Positions 1 to 12,200 of a DNA stretch of 64,000 nt are shown piece after piece. This DNA comes from Agelas oroides (taxonomy: Eukaryota; Porifera; Demospongiae; Agelasida; Agelasidae). The notes under the pieces are model-generated. The model was not told the origin of the DNA, ran no database searches, and was given only the letters and a program-made list of their open reading frames with translations. Both the position numbers and the translations under genes were made by a program. The first letter of the stretch is position 1; each line of letters starts with the position of its first letter. Where the stretch lies: positions 62,001 to 126,000 of the forward strand of contig OX422192.1 of assembly GCA_949130485.1 (NCBI GenBank), in the 5' to 3' direction.

Positions 1-219
1 GCTGGGGATGGTGACAGTGGAGCTGGCGATGGTAACAGTGGAGCTGGGGATGGGGGGAGAGGCTGGAGAGGAGGCAAAGTGGAAATAAAGTTATTTTCTG
101 AACTCAAGTTGGTAACAGTCTAACTTTCTATGCTAGCTAGTTCCTCTGTACACTTTCACCTTTGTCTAACTTTCTAGCTCAGAATGTATACATGCAATGA
201 ATTAATAAAGCTGACTTAC

Positions 220-1725
220 TTCTTCCTCCTCTTCCCCCTCTTCATCATCACCATCTGACCACTCTGGTGGCTCTTCTCCCTCCGCGACTGCCCAGACCCT
301 GTCTTCCCGCTTCTTGAGCATCCGCCTGATATCAGTGATGGCAAGCTGTGTGTGCAGGTGTGTACAAGAAAGTAAATCATACATGTATATATGTTACAAT
401 TCAACCTCCCCCTCCTCCACACCAACAATACTCATCTTCTTGTCAACTAGTATACTGCTATACGTACAAGTACACAACAACATACAACAAAGATACTCAC
501 AAACTCATCCTCATCGTGAGAGGGATGGAAGGGCCTGTTATGCCGGGCATCATAATAGATCTTGTACATCTGGGTGGCACTCCTTTCCTCCCGGTCAGCA
601 AGGTTTTTGATGATAGCTTCCAGGCCCTCCACATCCCTCTCAAGGTAGGCCACCCTCTCCCGCAGGTTGGCCACCTCCACTTTGAGGGCAGCCTCACCCC
701 CCGTCAAGCTTCCCAGCTCTAGCAATTCTGCATGGAAGGAAGAAGACAAGAGTTGATGTCAGTGAACAATCTATATACAGGCTAAGGCGGGTGCATGGAC
801 AGATTGTCTATCACTACTTGCTTTGACCTCACTTCCCCACATAACAAACTGGTACATGAGTCAAAGATGGTCCCATGTGGATCTGTTCAAGGAGCACACT
901 AATCTAGTCTTTGGCTTTTCGTATATTAGGTTATGTTAGGAGTTAGGGAAATCAAATGTAAGTTTTTCCTACCTGGGAAAGGTGGGGTGCCCCAGGGAAG
1001 AACATCCTCCACCACCTCGTCCTTGGGGATGTTGTGCACCTTTTGCAGGTGGCGGAGGATGTTTGCGACCTGCTGCTTGGCCATCAGCCGACCCTCATCC
1101 CTGTTCTCTGCCGTCTTTCTCAGTCCCCAGATATTCACACGATAGGGGGTGTGAGTGCCAGTACAGCCTTCTAGCTGGCACCAAAGATCACCTGCCTCAT
1201 TAGCATATTCGAGCAGGTGGTTCTCCATCTCTTTGACTGTCATCTGCACAAATGAAGCAATGGTACAAGACAGTGACAAGACTGTACAGATTGTGGTTAT
1301 TACAGGAGTGTGTCCCCTCTCTCTTTCTCCGTGCACCACCGACCTATACCCCCCAGGCTCTTCCCTCCCCAGCTTGCCTCTCAGCCTGCCCTCCCCACAC
1401 ATGCATATATGTACACACAACCCTTGTAGCAAAACCGTGGGAAATTTAAGCACACAATTTTGATGCAAAAAGACTACATAATTATATTTTTGTACAGATT
1501 GTGAAAATAGCAAAGTATTTTTGCATCAAAATCTCTAGAAAATGTCCCCCTCTCTTCCAACAGGCAGCCCACCCCTCCCACTCTTGGCATACACACTAGC
1601 AACACCGCGGGAAATTCAAATAATTTCGGCTAGCGTAGCAAACTTACGGCGCAGGGGGGTCGCTGCGGCTGCTGCCGACGCTGCTGGCGGCACTGACGTG
1701 GGGGCTGAGTACGCCTTGATGCCAT
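220..1725 (-). CDS. Unrecognised charged coiled-coil protein, 5' part (four exons, continues off left edge)
   Basis: I do not recognise this gene. Four phase-compatible minus-strand exons are visible: 1648-1725, 973-1243, 501-727 and 220-345. The start at 1725 encodes a short Arg/Gln/Pro-rich leader (MASRRTQPPRQ...) ending at a clean GTAAGT donor. Exon 2 begins MTVKEMENHLLEY and holds a possible Cys pair (LWCQLEGC). Exon 3 has a heptad-like helix (VANLRERVAYLERDVEGLE). Exon 4 ends in an acidic tail (DGDDEEGEEEEE) at another GTAAGT donor, so the protein goes on past the window edge. About 234 residues are seen. The gene lies tail to head with the KANSL1-like gene, whose stop is about 930 bp upstream of this ATG. 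Codon use and phase consistency argue that it is real; its function is unknown. Confidence 0.6.
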
Positions 1726-2654
1726 CTCCACTCTGAAATGATTCACCGAAGAGAAGGGGAAAGTCGTAGAAGGTCGCAATGAGATATGACTGAACACCGG
1801 AATAAACCTGAAAAGAAAGAACAAGGAGCATGCCAAACCTTTACCCCCCCGTTTCCCGCCTGTTTCAAACCAACCAACCAATCAGATTAGCTTTAAATCA
1901 ACCAATCAGCTTGAAGGACGTTCCGGCTTGTAGTCTCATTCCCAGTCCTCTTTCCACATCCTGCGCTAGTCTCGTGCCCAGACCAACTTGTATGGAGGGT
2001 CTGGGGACGAGACTACAGTCATGTAAGTTTCTGAAGGAGTTTTGCAACTATCACATGGATGGCCCTTCTGCCTTATTCATCACAGCCAACATTTATTCTA
2101 TACTTTTGGAATGCGTGCGTGTGTTCGAGTGGGGTGCATAGTGTGTTATCACATTCTGTACATATTGTATCAAGATGTATGTATTTGGCCAATTATAGTA
2201 TATCTGTCATCAGGTTTGTGCTTGGATGAATGACACCATAGCACACTCATATCTAGAATATAACAAAATAAATTATAAAGATCATCCTTAATTCAATCCA
2301 ACTTCAGAACTTTCAAATATTGTGCATAATATTTAGTTGCATGTTGAGTGATATGGTAACTATCGACTGAAGCCACCTCCTGTCATAATTACTGGCCTGC
2401 CTGTCATTACAGTTGGGAAGAGTTGATGGTTTAATATGAACACTAGGACAATCAAGACATAACTTGAGCATAGCATGTTCCATACAGTCATGAGTACAGA
2501 GATAGAAAAGCTGAATGCATCTGGAAACAAAACTGTTACAATGAAGAGAAGGGTGGCTAGCATTTCTTGCTAAGCTTGAGTATAATATAGTTCGGGTGCG
2601 GAGCAGGACCCTGAGAACTGCTTGTACACTTGGTAACAGTGTGTGTGTTGTGAG
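1726..2654. other. Intergenic stretch between the left-edge gene and KANSL1-like gene
   Basis: No coding exon is convincing here. The likely promoter of the minus-strand gene below 1725 lies at the left end. Around 1968-2017 there is a short inverted repeat built on the motif GTCTCGTGCCCAGACC, a motif that recurs at 20.9-21.2 kb and, in part, near 24.4 kb. It is probably a remnant of one miniature-element family. Confidence 0.5.
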
Positions 2655-5600
2655 TCACAACCCATTCTGAGGGACTAGGTAGTTCATCGCTGGGTGTGGA
2701 AGGTGGCGTAGAGAGAGGCGTGGCAAGTGTTGAGGAGGAACTGAGTGGAGTATGCGATTTGTGGTCATGTCAGGGAAGGAGAAAGAAGAGGAGAGGTGGA
2801 CGGGAGTAATTCTGAGTGGAGGAGGAGGCGGGACAGGGTTCTGTAAGGCATCTAGGTCTTTTTCTCCCAGTGGGAACACCCGGGGGCACCAGGGGAGGAC
2901 CTCGGGGACAGATGGCTCCATCTCCATTGCAAGTGTTGGGGAAACAAGAGTCTTGCGTTGCTGTTTGCCTTTGCTGGTGAAAGGTTTCGGACTGTTCATC
3001 AGAACGCTTCCATCCGGGGTAGAAGCTAGGGATTGCGGTCGGCTATGTTTCTGCTGGCCACCAGAGATGAAGTTCAGGAACCGTTTCTTTTCTCCTGTCT
3101 CACATTTTTCATGACGCTTTGCAAATGTTTCGTCACTCATGTCCTGTGTGTGTGTGTGTGTGTGTGTGTGTTTATTATGTAGAGAAATGGAGATACTGAA
3201 ATTCATCTCTACCCAACTATTGAAGTGGTGAAGCAAGCCAGGTCAGCAACTGTTGTGGGTGGGATTTGAAGAGGTGCAAATTGTGGCAAAACCACATCTG
3301 AATGGCATGGCACACTGCAGGCAGGATGAGTCAGTGCACACAACATCATATATACCTGAAGCTGGTCAATGAGTCTACTCAGAAGTGCAGGAGGAGGGGG
3401 TCTAAAATCATGTGATACACACAGCCTGTCCCATTCCCCCATCCCCCCCCATTTCCCCCCCCCCCCCCCCCCCCCCCCCCCTCCCCCTGACCAACCCAAA
3501 AGCTTTGGTGGAGGAGTAAACAAAATTTAAAAACAAACAGTAGATGGAAGATTGGAGTGTATATATGAAAAAGTTTTTAGTCTCTGTCATGCAGTCCAAG
3601 TACATTCCAGCCACACACACAACAACAGGTCAAATGTTTTGCTGTCTTGCATCAAATAACAAATTGTGATAACCGATTTTAAGATAATGGTGCTCAATAA
3701 AAATAATCTGGTTATTAAATTTAAAAGACACCAGAAACTCTCAACCAACCTCCTCCTCCTCCTTGATGTGACTGTCGGTCGCATCCTCCTCACTCCCGTT
3801 CATCACTCCCACCTCCCGCCAGCTCGGGGTAAGGATCTCCTTATACTCTAACTTCTCTGGCCTGCAGAACAGAAGCATACCATATAAGGTATCAGACGAG
3901 GGATCCAGGCAAGTACTGTTTCCCCTTCTCTCTTGGGAGACCAACTTCTGAAACTTAATACCTCCCCTCTCTCCCTCTCCTCCCTCCTTCCCTTCCCTCC
4001 CTCCATCCCCTCCCTCCCCTCCCTCTATCCTCTTCACTATGTGCAGCCATGCACAGCAGCTACATGTAAACACATGTTCACTACATAAGAATGCTATTTA
4101 GTCTAAGCAGCAAGTCTTGCATCACCCACTCACCTTACCACAACCACACACACACACACACACAGAGGTCAGGCACACACGCTTTCACTAGTCAGGGATA
4201 TCACACAGCACCTTGTCACCATGAGCATGGTGTAGGTTGCAGTGTACACACATACCACCCCTGACCCACTCACTCCACACCCACTCACCTCCCACACACA
4301 CCAAACATGCCCACCCACCCAACCTCCCCCTCACACAGACCCACACACACAGGCACCTGGTACTGGCTGCCATGGAGTAAGGAATGACAATGTTATCAAT
4401 GTCAAAGGAGGGGGTGGATAGAGTGGAACGTTTCTTGCGAAGGAAGGGGGTGAGGGTGGGTGTACCCCGGAGGGTGAGAGAGGGGGAGGTGGGACAGCTG
4501 TAGTCATGAAGTATGTGATTGTTCTTCTTTTGGGAAGCTGAAGAGGGAGAGGGGAGAGGAGGGAGAGGAGGGGAGAGGAGGGAGAGAGGAGAGGAGAGGA
4601 GAGGAGAGGAGAGGAGAGGAGAGGAGAGGAGAGGAGAGGAGAGGAGAGGAGAGGAGAGGAGAGGAGAGGAGAGGAGGGAGAGGGAGAGAGAAGAGAGGAG
4701 GGAGAGGAGAGGAGGGAGAGAGAAGAGAAAGAGAAGAGAGGAGGAGGGAGAGGTTTTGCATCAGTACAATGCATAGTTGACAAGTGGTAAAAAAAATTGG
4801 TGGCTAACATTTGGTGAGTGTGTATGGTGAAGTGTTGATGGGTGAGGGAGAGGCCGATGTACTGTCATAGCCTGTGGAGGAGGAGGAGGAGGAGGGAGGA
4901 AGGGAGGGGAGGAGAGGAGGAAGGAGTAGGAAGGGAGGAGAAAGGAAGGGGAGGGGAGGAGGGGAAGAGGGGAAGGGGAGGGGAGGAGGGAGCCAAACAA
5001 TATATGGTCAGGAGGGGGAAGTCCTATTAAGGTGGCACGGTTGTCACTGGGTGGAGGTTAACGAAAACATAAACCTGGGTTACAGTCAGGACCAGGGTTA
5101 CTCCTAGTTCCAGGCTAGACTCATGTTTGTCACTACTCTTGGAATGGACAATTTGACTGCACCAAAATGAATGCACATTTTAAAAAATTCACAGCTTGTC
5201 TACAGGAGGGGCTCATTCACAAGTGGAAGCAAGCATTACTAGCCCCACCTCTCTCCCTTATGTCGCTAAACAACTCACGGCTCTGTTCCACACACAGCCA
5301 CCGTTCAGCTCCCTTGGCTGTCAGACTGTAGCACCAACGATAAATTGCGTATTCTAGTTAAAGCCCATCCCAGCACTTGAAGCACCTGGCCACGGTCACC
5401 AACTAGGCTAGGCATACGGCCGCGAGACCTGGGCCTACTCAACAAACACAGTCTTGGCCACTGTGGCCTTTCTGCTTCTTCTAGACGCAAGCTTGCTTTC
5501 ACAAGCAGACATTACGCACTACTCACAGCTACTGACACTACAGCACTCTACTAAACTCCTTTTTTTTTTTTTTTTTTTTTTTTTTAAGTCGATCTAAGCT

Positions 5601-8600
5601 TATTTTCAAAGTTCCGACCATCACATGAAGGGTGCCGCCAGGCCACATCTTAAATTATAAACTGATTATTGGATGGCAATGCCGACAGGAAACGGGGAAA
5701 ATCCCCAATTTTACGGACCGTGAATGGTTTGAGACTCTCAAAACGGACTGTGCGCTAAAATTTTAACAAGACAAAGAAGTCTATCAGCTTGGATTCCAGG
5801 TTTGTTGACCTTGAAAATACAGGGTACTGTGCCACCTTAAGTCTCAGAGCAGATGTCCTCACAAAGAAGGGCTGTTCCCTGCACACACTACAACCACTGA
5901 AATGCACACCACAAACACACTTATCCACAGGAAGCCATTTTTAGTTTCAGAGTGTAAACAGGTACACAGGGACCCATTATAATGCATTCACCAATCAGAA
6001 AATCCACCAATCAAATTGTTCTAATTCTGTCATAAATCTACCAATTAATAATTTTCTATCGCATGACTCACTTGCTCTGGAGACGGGGGTAAGTGATGAA
6101 GCAGCCTTGCGTCTATACAGCAGTGGTGAGGGGGTAAGTGTGTGAGGGGGTGAGGAGTGAGGGGGGAGGGATGAGGGTAAGTACAACTGCACACAATTCA
6201 AACATTCTTTGGTGGTTGTTATGACAACAATGGCACACTAATCATCACAGAGTATACACTTGGTTCATGTGTACATCTGTGGATCTCATGGACAGGACAC
6301 ACAAAGTAGTGAGCCTACAATTTGCAAACTCCTCTGAGGGTCTCCACAATACAGCAATTGCTTTTCAAAACTCTGTAATCCTTAAGCTTCATTTTCTCAT
6401 GAGGTAGGACGTTGATGTAGTTACTAAAGCTTAGTGTATAGGTCACGTGTCGTTGCATGAGCCCTCCCTAGTAGTTGCCATGACTACCCACGAACACAGA
6501 ACCTTGTAACACATCAACTGCATGGCTACTCTGCCCAAAATTGGTTGCAACTTAAAAGACAAAACGTCAACCAGTTTTCATTTTGTGAGAAAGAAGAAAG
6601 CCAGCGTCAATTAACAGACCTGGGTACTCAAAACCACCGGAAAATGTGTGCAACATACACAAAATCTGTGATCTAATTTGCATGGACTAGGAGTGTATTT
6701 ACCTTTTGCTCAACGGAAGTTGTGCGTAAGAGTGTTCAGTCATGACTCGCTGAACAGCAGCGTCCAATAATACCCGGGACGGAAGCTCTGCACAATAGAA
6801 TTTAATACTATCAGTGACATCTGATCTGTAAACATGGCTTATTGGCTGATATTGCCTCAACTTTCCCATAAAATCAACAGACAATTTCTCCAGCCCACGT
6901 CATGCCCTTACTACACAACAACCAACCAATTAAAGTTATGTACAGATTAGCCACAACCCACCGCAATGCCAATACTGACAGTAGCATACACAAATGTGCT
7001 AATATGCAGTTACACAAACATGGCAGGCAACATAAGGGTTGGGGTGGAGGTACATGGAGGCTCATTGAGTCTGACAGCACAGTGTACCTTCTCCAACAGT
7101 GCTCTCTCTGGAAACAGCCCCCTGCCCGAACTTGTACCCTTGTCTTCCATAAGTGTAACCTAACCCAGGGCCCTACGCCCAGCTTTCCATAGCTTGCAAT
7201 ATGAGAAGTGATGGAAAGCTGGCATGGACCTGCGAGCAAGGCCAACATGTCCCCAACATGCTCCAGTGTCTGACCTTCTGGTAAAGAGAGCTGCGGGTGG
7301 AAGGAGGGGTTGACTCGAGACTGTCTCATCCTGTGATGATGGATCTGTACGACTTTCCAACGAGCCCTTCTCTCCAGCGGTCTACAGTGGGGATGGCGGG
7401 AAGAAAGAAAGAGAGCAGCGAGAGGGAGGAAGGAGAGGGAGAGGGTTAGGTCACATTACTGGATGAGGTTGTGCTGTGTACCTGGTTCTGGCACAGCTAT
7501 GGCTCCCTCCCTCCTCGAGAATCACAGGGAAATTTTTACTGACTGAAGAGGAGGAAAGAAGATCCTTCACCTGGGTGTGAGGGAGGGAGGGAGGGAGGGA
7601 GGGAGTAAGGGAGGAAGGGAGGAAGGGAGGGAGGAAGGGAGTGAGGAAGGGGGGGAGGAAGGGAGGAGGAAGGGAAGGAGGGGGGAGATGAACAGATGAA
7701 GGTATGAAAGGTGAGGAGGAGGATCGAGGAAGAGGAAAGGAAGGAAGAAGGGAGGGAGGGGGAGGAAAGAAATGTTGACGTTTTCCAACAACACACACAG
7801 AATTGTGTATTCACTAGAATTCCATCTGGTCAGGAAGTAACGACTACGCATCAGCCGGCCGACTGCCAACCGTTCTGACTGCACTCCCACTCGGAGAGAA
7901 TGTCCAAACAAACACAACAACAGTAAACTGCCCCAAAATGAGGGACCACTCCACACATTAGTGGTGCGTTACTACCTGGCTAAACTAACATCCGGGAACT
8001 TTACTTCAATGTCTGCCAAACTACTGTAAGCCACAACAGTCACTCCTCCTTCTCTATTTTCTCCTTTATTGCACGTGAGGGTACAAATGAGGTATAGCCA
8101 ACATGCTGAGCTATTGCAGGGCTCAAATGATGCAACAGAGCAGTCAGTGTAGGGGCAGGTACAATAAAAATAAGAAATTTCCAAATTCACTTATAAATGG
8201 TACCTTTCCCCACCTTCTCTCTGTCTCCCATACCTTACCTGTAGCCGAGACCCCAGCACACTGTCAGCCAGCAGCAGACGTGTGAAGGAGGGCGTCGAGG
8301 AGGTGTGATGGTTGAACCCGTTCACAACCCTCCCCTTATGATGATGAAGACCAGTCACAGACAACAGGCCCCTGTTGGCCAGCGCACCGTTTGGTATCGA
8401 ACACACACACGCAGAGGAGGGGGGCGTGGCAAACACAAAGTTCTCTTGACCTGGCCTCTGCTGTATGATGTTGTCCAGTCAACATATCTGCTTGTTTAGC
8501 TCCGCCACACGGTGTTCTAACCAGACCCAGCGACTCCCCACTGATGTTCTTGCAACCTCATGATGTCTCTTAACATCATCTCGCCTACATGTGTGTGTCG

Positions 8601-9267
8601 GGAGGGGGAGTAGGGGAGGGTGAGTAGGGGAGGGTGAGTAGGGGAGGGTGATAGAGGAAGAGGTGGAGCGAATAAGAAGATAAAAGTATGCATAAGTGCA
8701 TGACCCATGCAATTGACTGGTCCAATGCACTCTGGTAATTAGACTATTATACACACAACAGTAATTAATAACATAACTCATTACTTCCTGCACCACAACA
8801 CAAACATATGATGCTTGCTACTGTTGTTATCAAAGGATCAATCTGCTCAAAATGAAAGTCTATATTCTGCTACCAGTCTAAACTATTTCCCCACCCCCCA
8901 CCCCCCACCCCCCTGGTTACATGGTCAATTTGTGCCTTCCCAGTGAGAGATAGACAAACTGTGTTGCCTAGGTATAATGGTTATATCTGATTTTACACAG
9001 AATTAGTTAGAAACTCAATTCCCAACACATAAGCATTTTCCAACCCACCTTAACACATGTACTCTCTCCTCCTCCCCCTCCTCTTCGTCAGACGAATCCT
9101 CTGTCATGTCCCTGTCCACCAAACCCTCTACCTCCTCCAGTCGCTGCTGAAGCCTCATCACAGCAGGGGCAATCCCCTCAAGCTTGAGATCACACCCACT
9201 GTCATCTGCTGTGCGGGTCCCTTCACTGGAAGTGGTCGCTAGTGAAGCATGTCTCTGACAATCCACT
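2655..9267 (-). CDS. KANSL1: KAT8 regulatory NSL complex subunit 1 (KANSL1-like), PEHE-domain protein
   Basis: KANSL1 is the scaffold of the NSL complex, which recruits the MOF/KAT8 histone acetyltransferase in the nucleus. Phase-consistent exons: 9049-9267, 8239-8584, 7482-7570, 7230-7381, 6703-6787, 6072-6112, 4357-4537, 3750-3861, 2655-3143. Seen in order: an acidic block (RDMTEDSSDEEEGEE); SRWVWLEHRVAELNKQI, matching the KANSL1 segment near its SRWNWLQ motif; VNPSFHPQLSLPEG; and the PEHE region with FDIDNIVIPYSMAA, then KLEYKEILTPSWREV, then MSDETFAKRHEKCE. The C-terminus has VLPWCPRVFPLGEKDLDA, like the vertebrate PWERRTFPL end. Frame and phases are continuous except for one in-frame TGA at 8479-8481, inside an otherwise open exon. 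Exons further 5' (9628-9713, 9918-10039, 10108-10187) join in phase but look SMARCC-like, so the true N-terminus is uncertain. Exon ends are my inference. Confidence 0.85.
3150..3172. repeat. (TG)n microsatellite
   Basis: Short TG run directly upstream (on the minus strand) of the last KANSL1-like exon; it forms part of the intron's 3' end. Confidence 0.8.
3457..3482. repeat. Poly(C) tract
   Basis: About 25 consecutive C residues in a KANSL1-like intron. Homopolymer length is unreliable in any assembly. Confidence 0.8.
4530..4752. repeat. GGAGA/GAGAG purine-rich satellite
   Basis: An almost pure purine strand built on an AGGAG pentamer, regular from about 4575 to 4680. It lies in the KANSL1-like intron just upstream of the exon ending at 4357. 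On the minus strand it is the polypyrimidine lead-in to that exon's acceptor. Long open frames here are a by-product of the repeat. Confidence 0.9.
4874..4992. repeat. GGA-rich purine tract
   Basis: Irregular GGA/GGGA repeats in the same KANSL1-like intron as the tract at 4.6 kb. No coding content is credible. Confidence 0.8.
5027..5840. mobile_element. TIR miniature DNA element flanked by TTAA
   Basis: The left end TTAAGGTGGCACGG is mirrored at the right end by CTGTGCCACCTTAA, giving near-perfect terminal inverted repeats of about 14 bp that include a TTAA at each end. The element is about 814 bp, lies in a KANSL1-like intron, contains a 27-nt poly(T) run at about 5560-5585 and has no convincing transposase. 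TTAA target sites are typical of piggyBac-type transposons, so a non-autonomous piggyBac-like element is the best reading. No internal homology was tested. Confidence 0.55.
7573..7765. repeat. GGGA/GGAA-rich tract
   Basis: Purine-rich low-complexity DNA with GGGA units, upstream (on the minus strand) of the KANSL1-like exon 7482-7570, supplying its polypyrimidine tract. Confidence 0.85.
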
Positions 9268-9432
9268 CTTGAATGAAGAAACACATGGGGCTGGGGGGAG
9301 GGGAGGCATATATGCACTAAACTAACACACAGAAACACGTGGGGCGAATCCACAATGAAAAGCTGAGTGAGACTTTTATGCACTCACTAAATGAAGCTCT
9401 CACTTTACTGGGCATGCCATAGTATACAAAGC

Positions 9433-9591
9433 AGTATAGTATGACATCCTTGACGTCTACCTTGTGCCAAACTATAGTATGACATCCTTGACGTCTACCT
9501 TGTGCCAAACTATAGTATGACATCCTTGACGTCTACCTTGTGCCAAACTATAGTATGACATCCTTGACATCTACCTTGTGCCAAACTATAT
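9433..9591. repeat. 38-bp minisatellite, about four copies
   Basis: The unit begins TATAGTATGACATCCTTGAC and ends CTTGTGCCAAAC, repeated four times almost identically. It lies between the last SMARCC-like linker exon and the first clear KANSL1-like exon, so it sits in the intron that would join the two. Confidence 0.9.
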
Positions 9592-10789
9592 AGGGTCTGA
9601 AGATACTAGAAGTGAAGTGAGGCTTACTGTCTTGCTGGGAGGCTGGGGCTGGCGCATGCAGGGTGTTGAGTTGCTGACTGCTCAGAACTGGGAGCAGTGA
9701 CATCCTTCACAGGCTGAAGGAGGAGGAGGGAAGGTGGGGAGACAGGGAAGGAGAAAGCTCACTAGACATGGGGTCAGATACTGAGCTACAGAGGTAAAGT
9801 AAATCACATTATAAAAATAGTTACAGACTAGAAGAGATCTCTCACAGGCCAGGCTAAGGGGGAGGCAGCTTATGCCTCAGACACTACTTGTAAATTCAAC
9901 ATGATCTGGCCTCTTACTGGTGCCGACTGGTCCTGCGTCTCCATGAGCTGCGACTGCTGTGATTGAGGTGAAGGTGGTGGCTCTGCCGGTTCAGCCGGTG
10001 CCGGGGTGGCTATCAGCTCGACCAGCTTACTACCACTGCCTGTGGGGGTCACTGGGCAAGGTGTACCTCAAGTTGGCATTAATTGGAGTGGTGGTTGTCA
10101 TGGTTACCTTCCCTGGACTCCTCCTCTCTAGTGACCTCCTCTACCTTTGGGGCGGGTGGAGGGTTGGGTAGGTCCTTTGTTACATCACTGAGGAGGTGAT
10201 TACAAGTGCAATAGCAATGAATGGCTAACGGACATGACTATACAATTTGTCGACATTTCTCCATTGACAGAACTTGTGACTTACTCCTCCTCTTCTTCTT
10301 CCCTGACTTTGGCGGCAGCATGACGACTGCGACTGAGAGAGAAATGGATGAGGGGTCAATTAAACCCTCAGTTCCTATGGTTGTCCACTTTATCGACCTG
10401 GAGGGAGGTGGTGGAGGGTCAACAGTCCATGGAGAAAAGAGAGAGTCAATATGTTTGATCATCTCTATACCTAGCTCAGGAGCCTCCTGTTGAGGAGAGG
10501 AAGGGGGAGGTGGGGACGCCTTGTAAAACTTCCTTTGTGTCAGCCCTGCAGCAAACAGTAAGTCATTTTCAGTTCATGTCAGCCTCCAAGTGCCAGAGGT
10601 CAGCCAAGGACACACACGGTGGGTATTTGCTTCAAACAACAGTGCAATACCTCTTGAGAGTAGGCCAAGAGGAGAGGGTAGTACAGACAGTACATACCCG
10701 CCCTCCCTACCTGTGTCTCTAACACTCCTTCACAATCATCTCCTACCACACACACACACCTTCCTCCTTTCCAAACTGCAATAAGACTG

Positions 10790-11464
10790 TTAACTCTTTA
10801 CCGACCGTAGCAAATTATTGCAATATTACGTGAATGACCACACAGGAATTCCGGAAGCGGCCTAGACGACATGTTGTATACTCCGTGTTATATCTCCAGT
10901 TGCAAACAAGCTACAGACTTCTGGTCAAAAACATTGGAGAGCCTTAGGCTTTGCCTAGCTTCGCTGTAGTTCTGAAGCTTAATTACCACTAAAGAACAAG
11001 CTTGGAGATAAACCCGAACTTTTTATACCGGAAGTTGCTACTTTCGGTCTGTTCTGGTGCCTGTAACTTGGATGTTACAGTTCTGCTTCCTTTGAAATCT
11101 ATAGCGAAGTTAGAGCTTTCATTTAGCTATACATTGCTTTTTATCGCATCTTCGTAGCTTGTATACTTCTCGAGATCGGTCGTGACAAACACGGCCCGGT
11201 CGATTGCGGTAGCACGACACACTACGCTACGTTCAACTTCCGCCTTGTCAAAGTGCTAGTTTCAATTAAAAATGTGCACGATTAGCTTCCGGTGGGTGTA
11301 ATGAATACTGTTAGACGCGTGTACGGTGCGTACTAAACCGCTATCTTCCGGGGGAAACACCCAAAGGCAGGTGGGTAAGTACTCATGACGCCGTTCGACG
11401 TCATTGGTCATACGGAACATTAATCTCATGACGCCGTAGGCGTCATTGGTTGGTAAAGAGTTAA
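10790..11464. mobile_element. TTAA-flanked miniature element (piggyBac-like)
   Basis: The left end reads TTAACTCTTTACCGACC and the right end reads GGTTGGTAAAGAGTTAA, giving inverted ends with TTAA at both borders. The length is 675 bp with no intact transposase frame. TTAA duplication followed by a CTCTTT/CCCTTT-type end is typical of piggyBac relatives. It inserts in a SMARCC-like intron. A related element lies at 59036-59549. Confidence 0.6.
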
Positions 11465-12033
11465 CTCTCTATCTTACCCTCCAAGCAACCAAGGAGCCTT
11501 TCCACCCTCAAATCAGCCCGAGAACAAAGCTACTAAGCTAATTCCCTGCCCCCTCCCTCACCGCAGCCATCAGTTAGAGCTAACTCCCCGCCCCCTCCCT
11601 CACCACAGCCATCAGTTCATAGTCTTCCTCGTTCATCCACTCGTTGAAACTATCAGTGTCCTCCAGCCATCTGCTGCTCACCCACCACTGTGAGGGAGAA
11701 GGTGTGGTCTCGGGAGCTGCCCCACCCACCTCCACATAAGGTACCACACTATCATAGCTGTCAGGGTAGAACCACCAGTGAACCAGAACACTTGCCACAA
11801 ACCTGCAGTGGATGCACATACTCCTGGGACAGAGAGGAGGGGGTGAGACAAGTATGGCAGGAGGGAAGGGACAATAAGGTATGTGTGTTCATGAGAGGGT
11901 TACCTTCAGGATTAGGATTAGGGGGCGCGGGTGGGTAGATGACATGCGTCGCGTCCTCCACTGACTCAACCACCTCACCCTGAGTACAGGTCAAAGGTCA
12001 ATACATCAAGATAGTTGTGAACACCGTGGTTCT

Positions 12034-12200
12034 ATTCTGAGCCTCATTGGATGCACACGTGGTGCCACAAGAGCTAGTCTCAGAACACCGTATACACCTC
12101 ACACACCTGGTGTCTGAGCCTCATTGGATGCACATGTGGTGCCACAAGAGCTAGTCTCAGAACACCGTATACACCTCACACGTGGTGCCACAAGAGCTAG
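12034..12200. repeat. About 76-bp tandem repeat
   Basis: Segments starting GAGCCTCATTGGATGCACA and ending TACACCTCACAC are duplicated, with a partial third copy. They lie inside the SMARCC-like region and may have displaced an exon. Confidence 0.8.
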
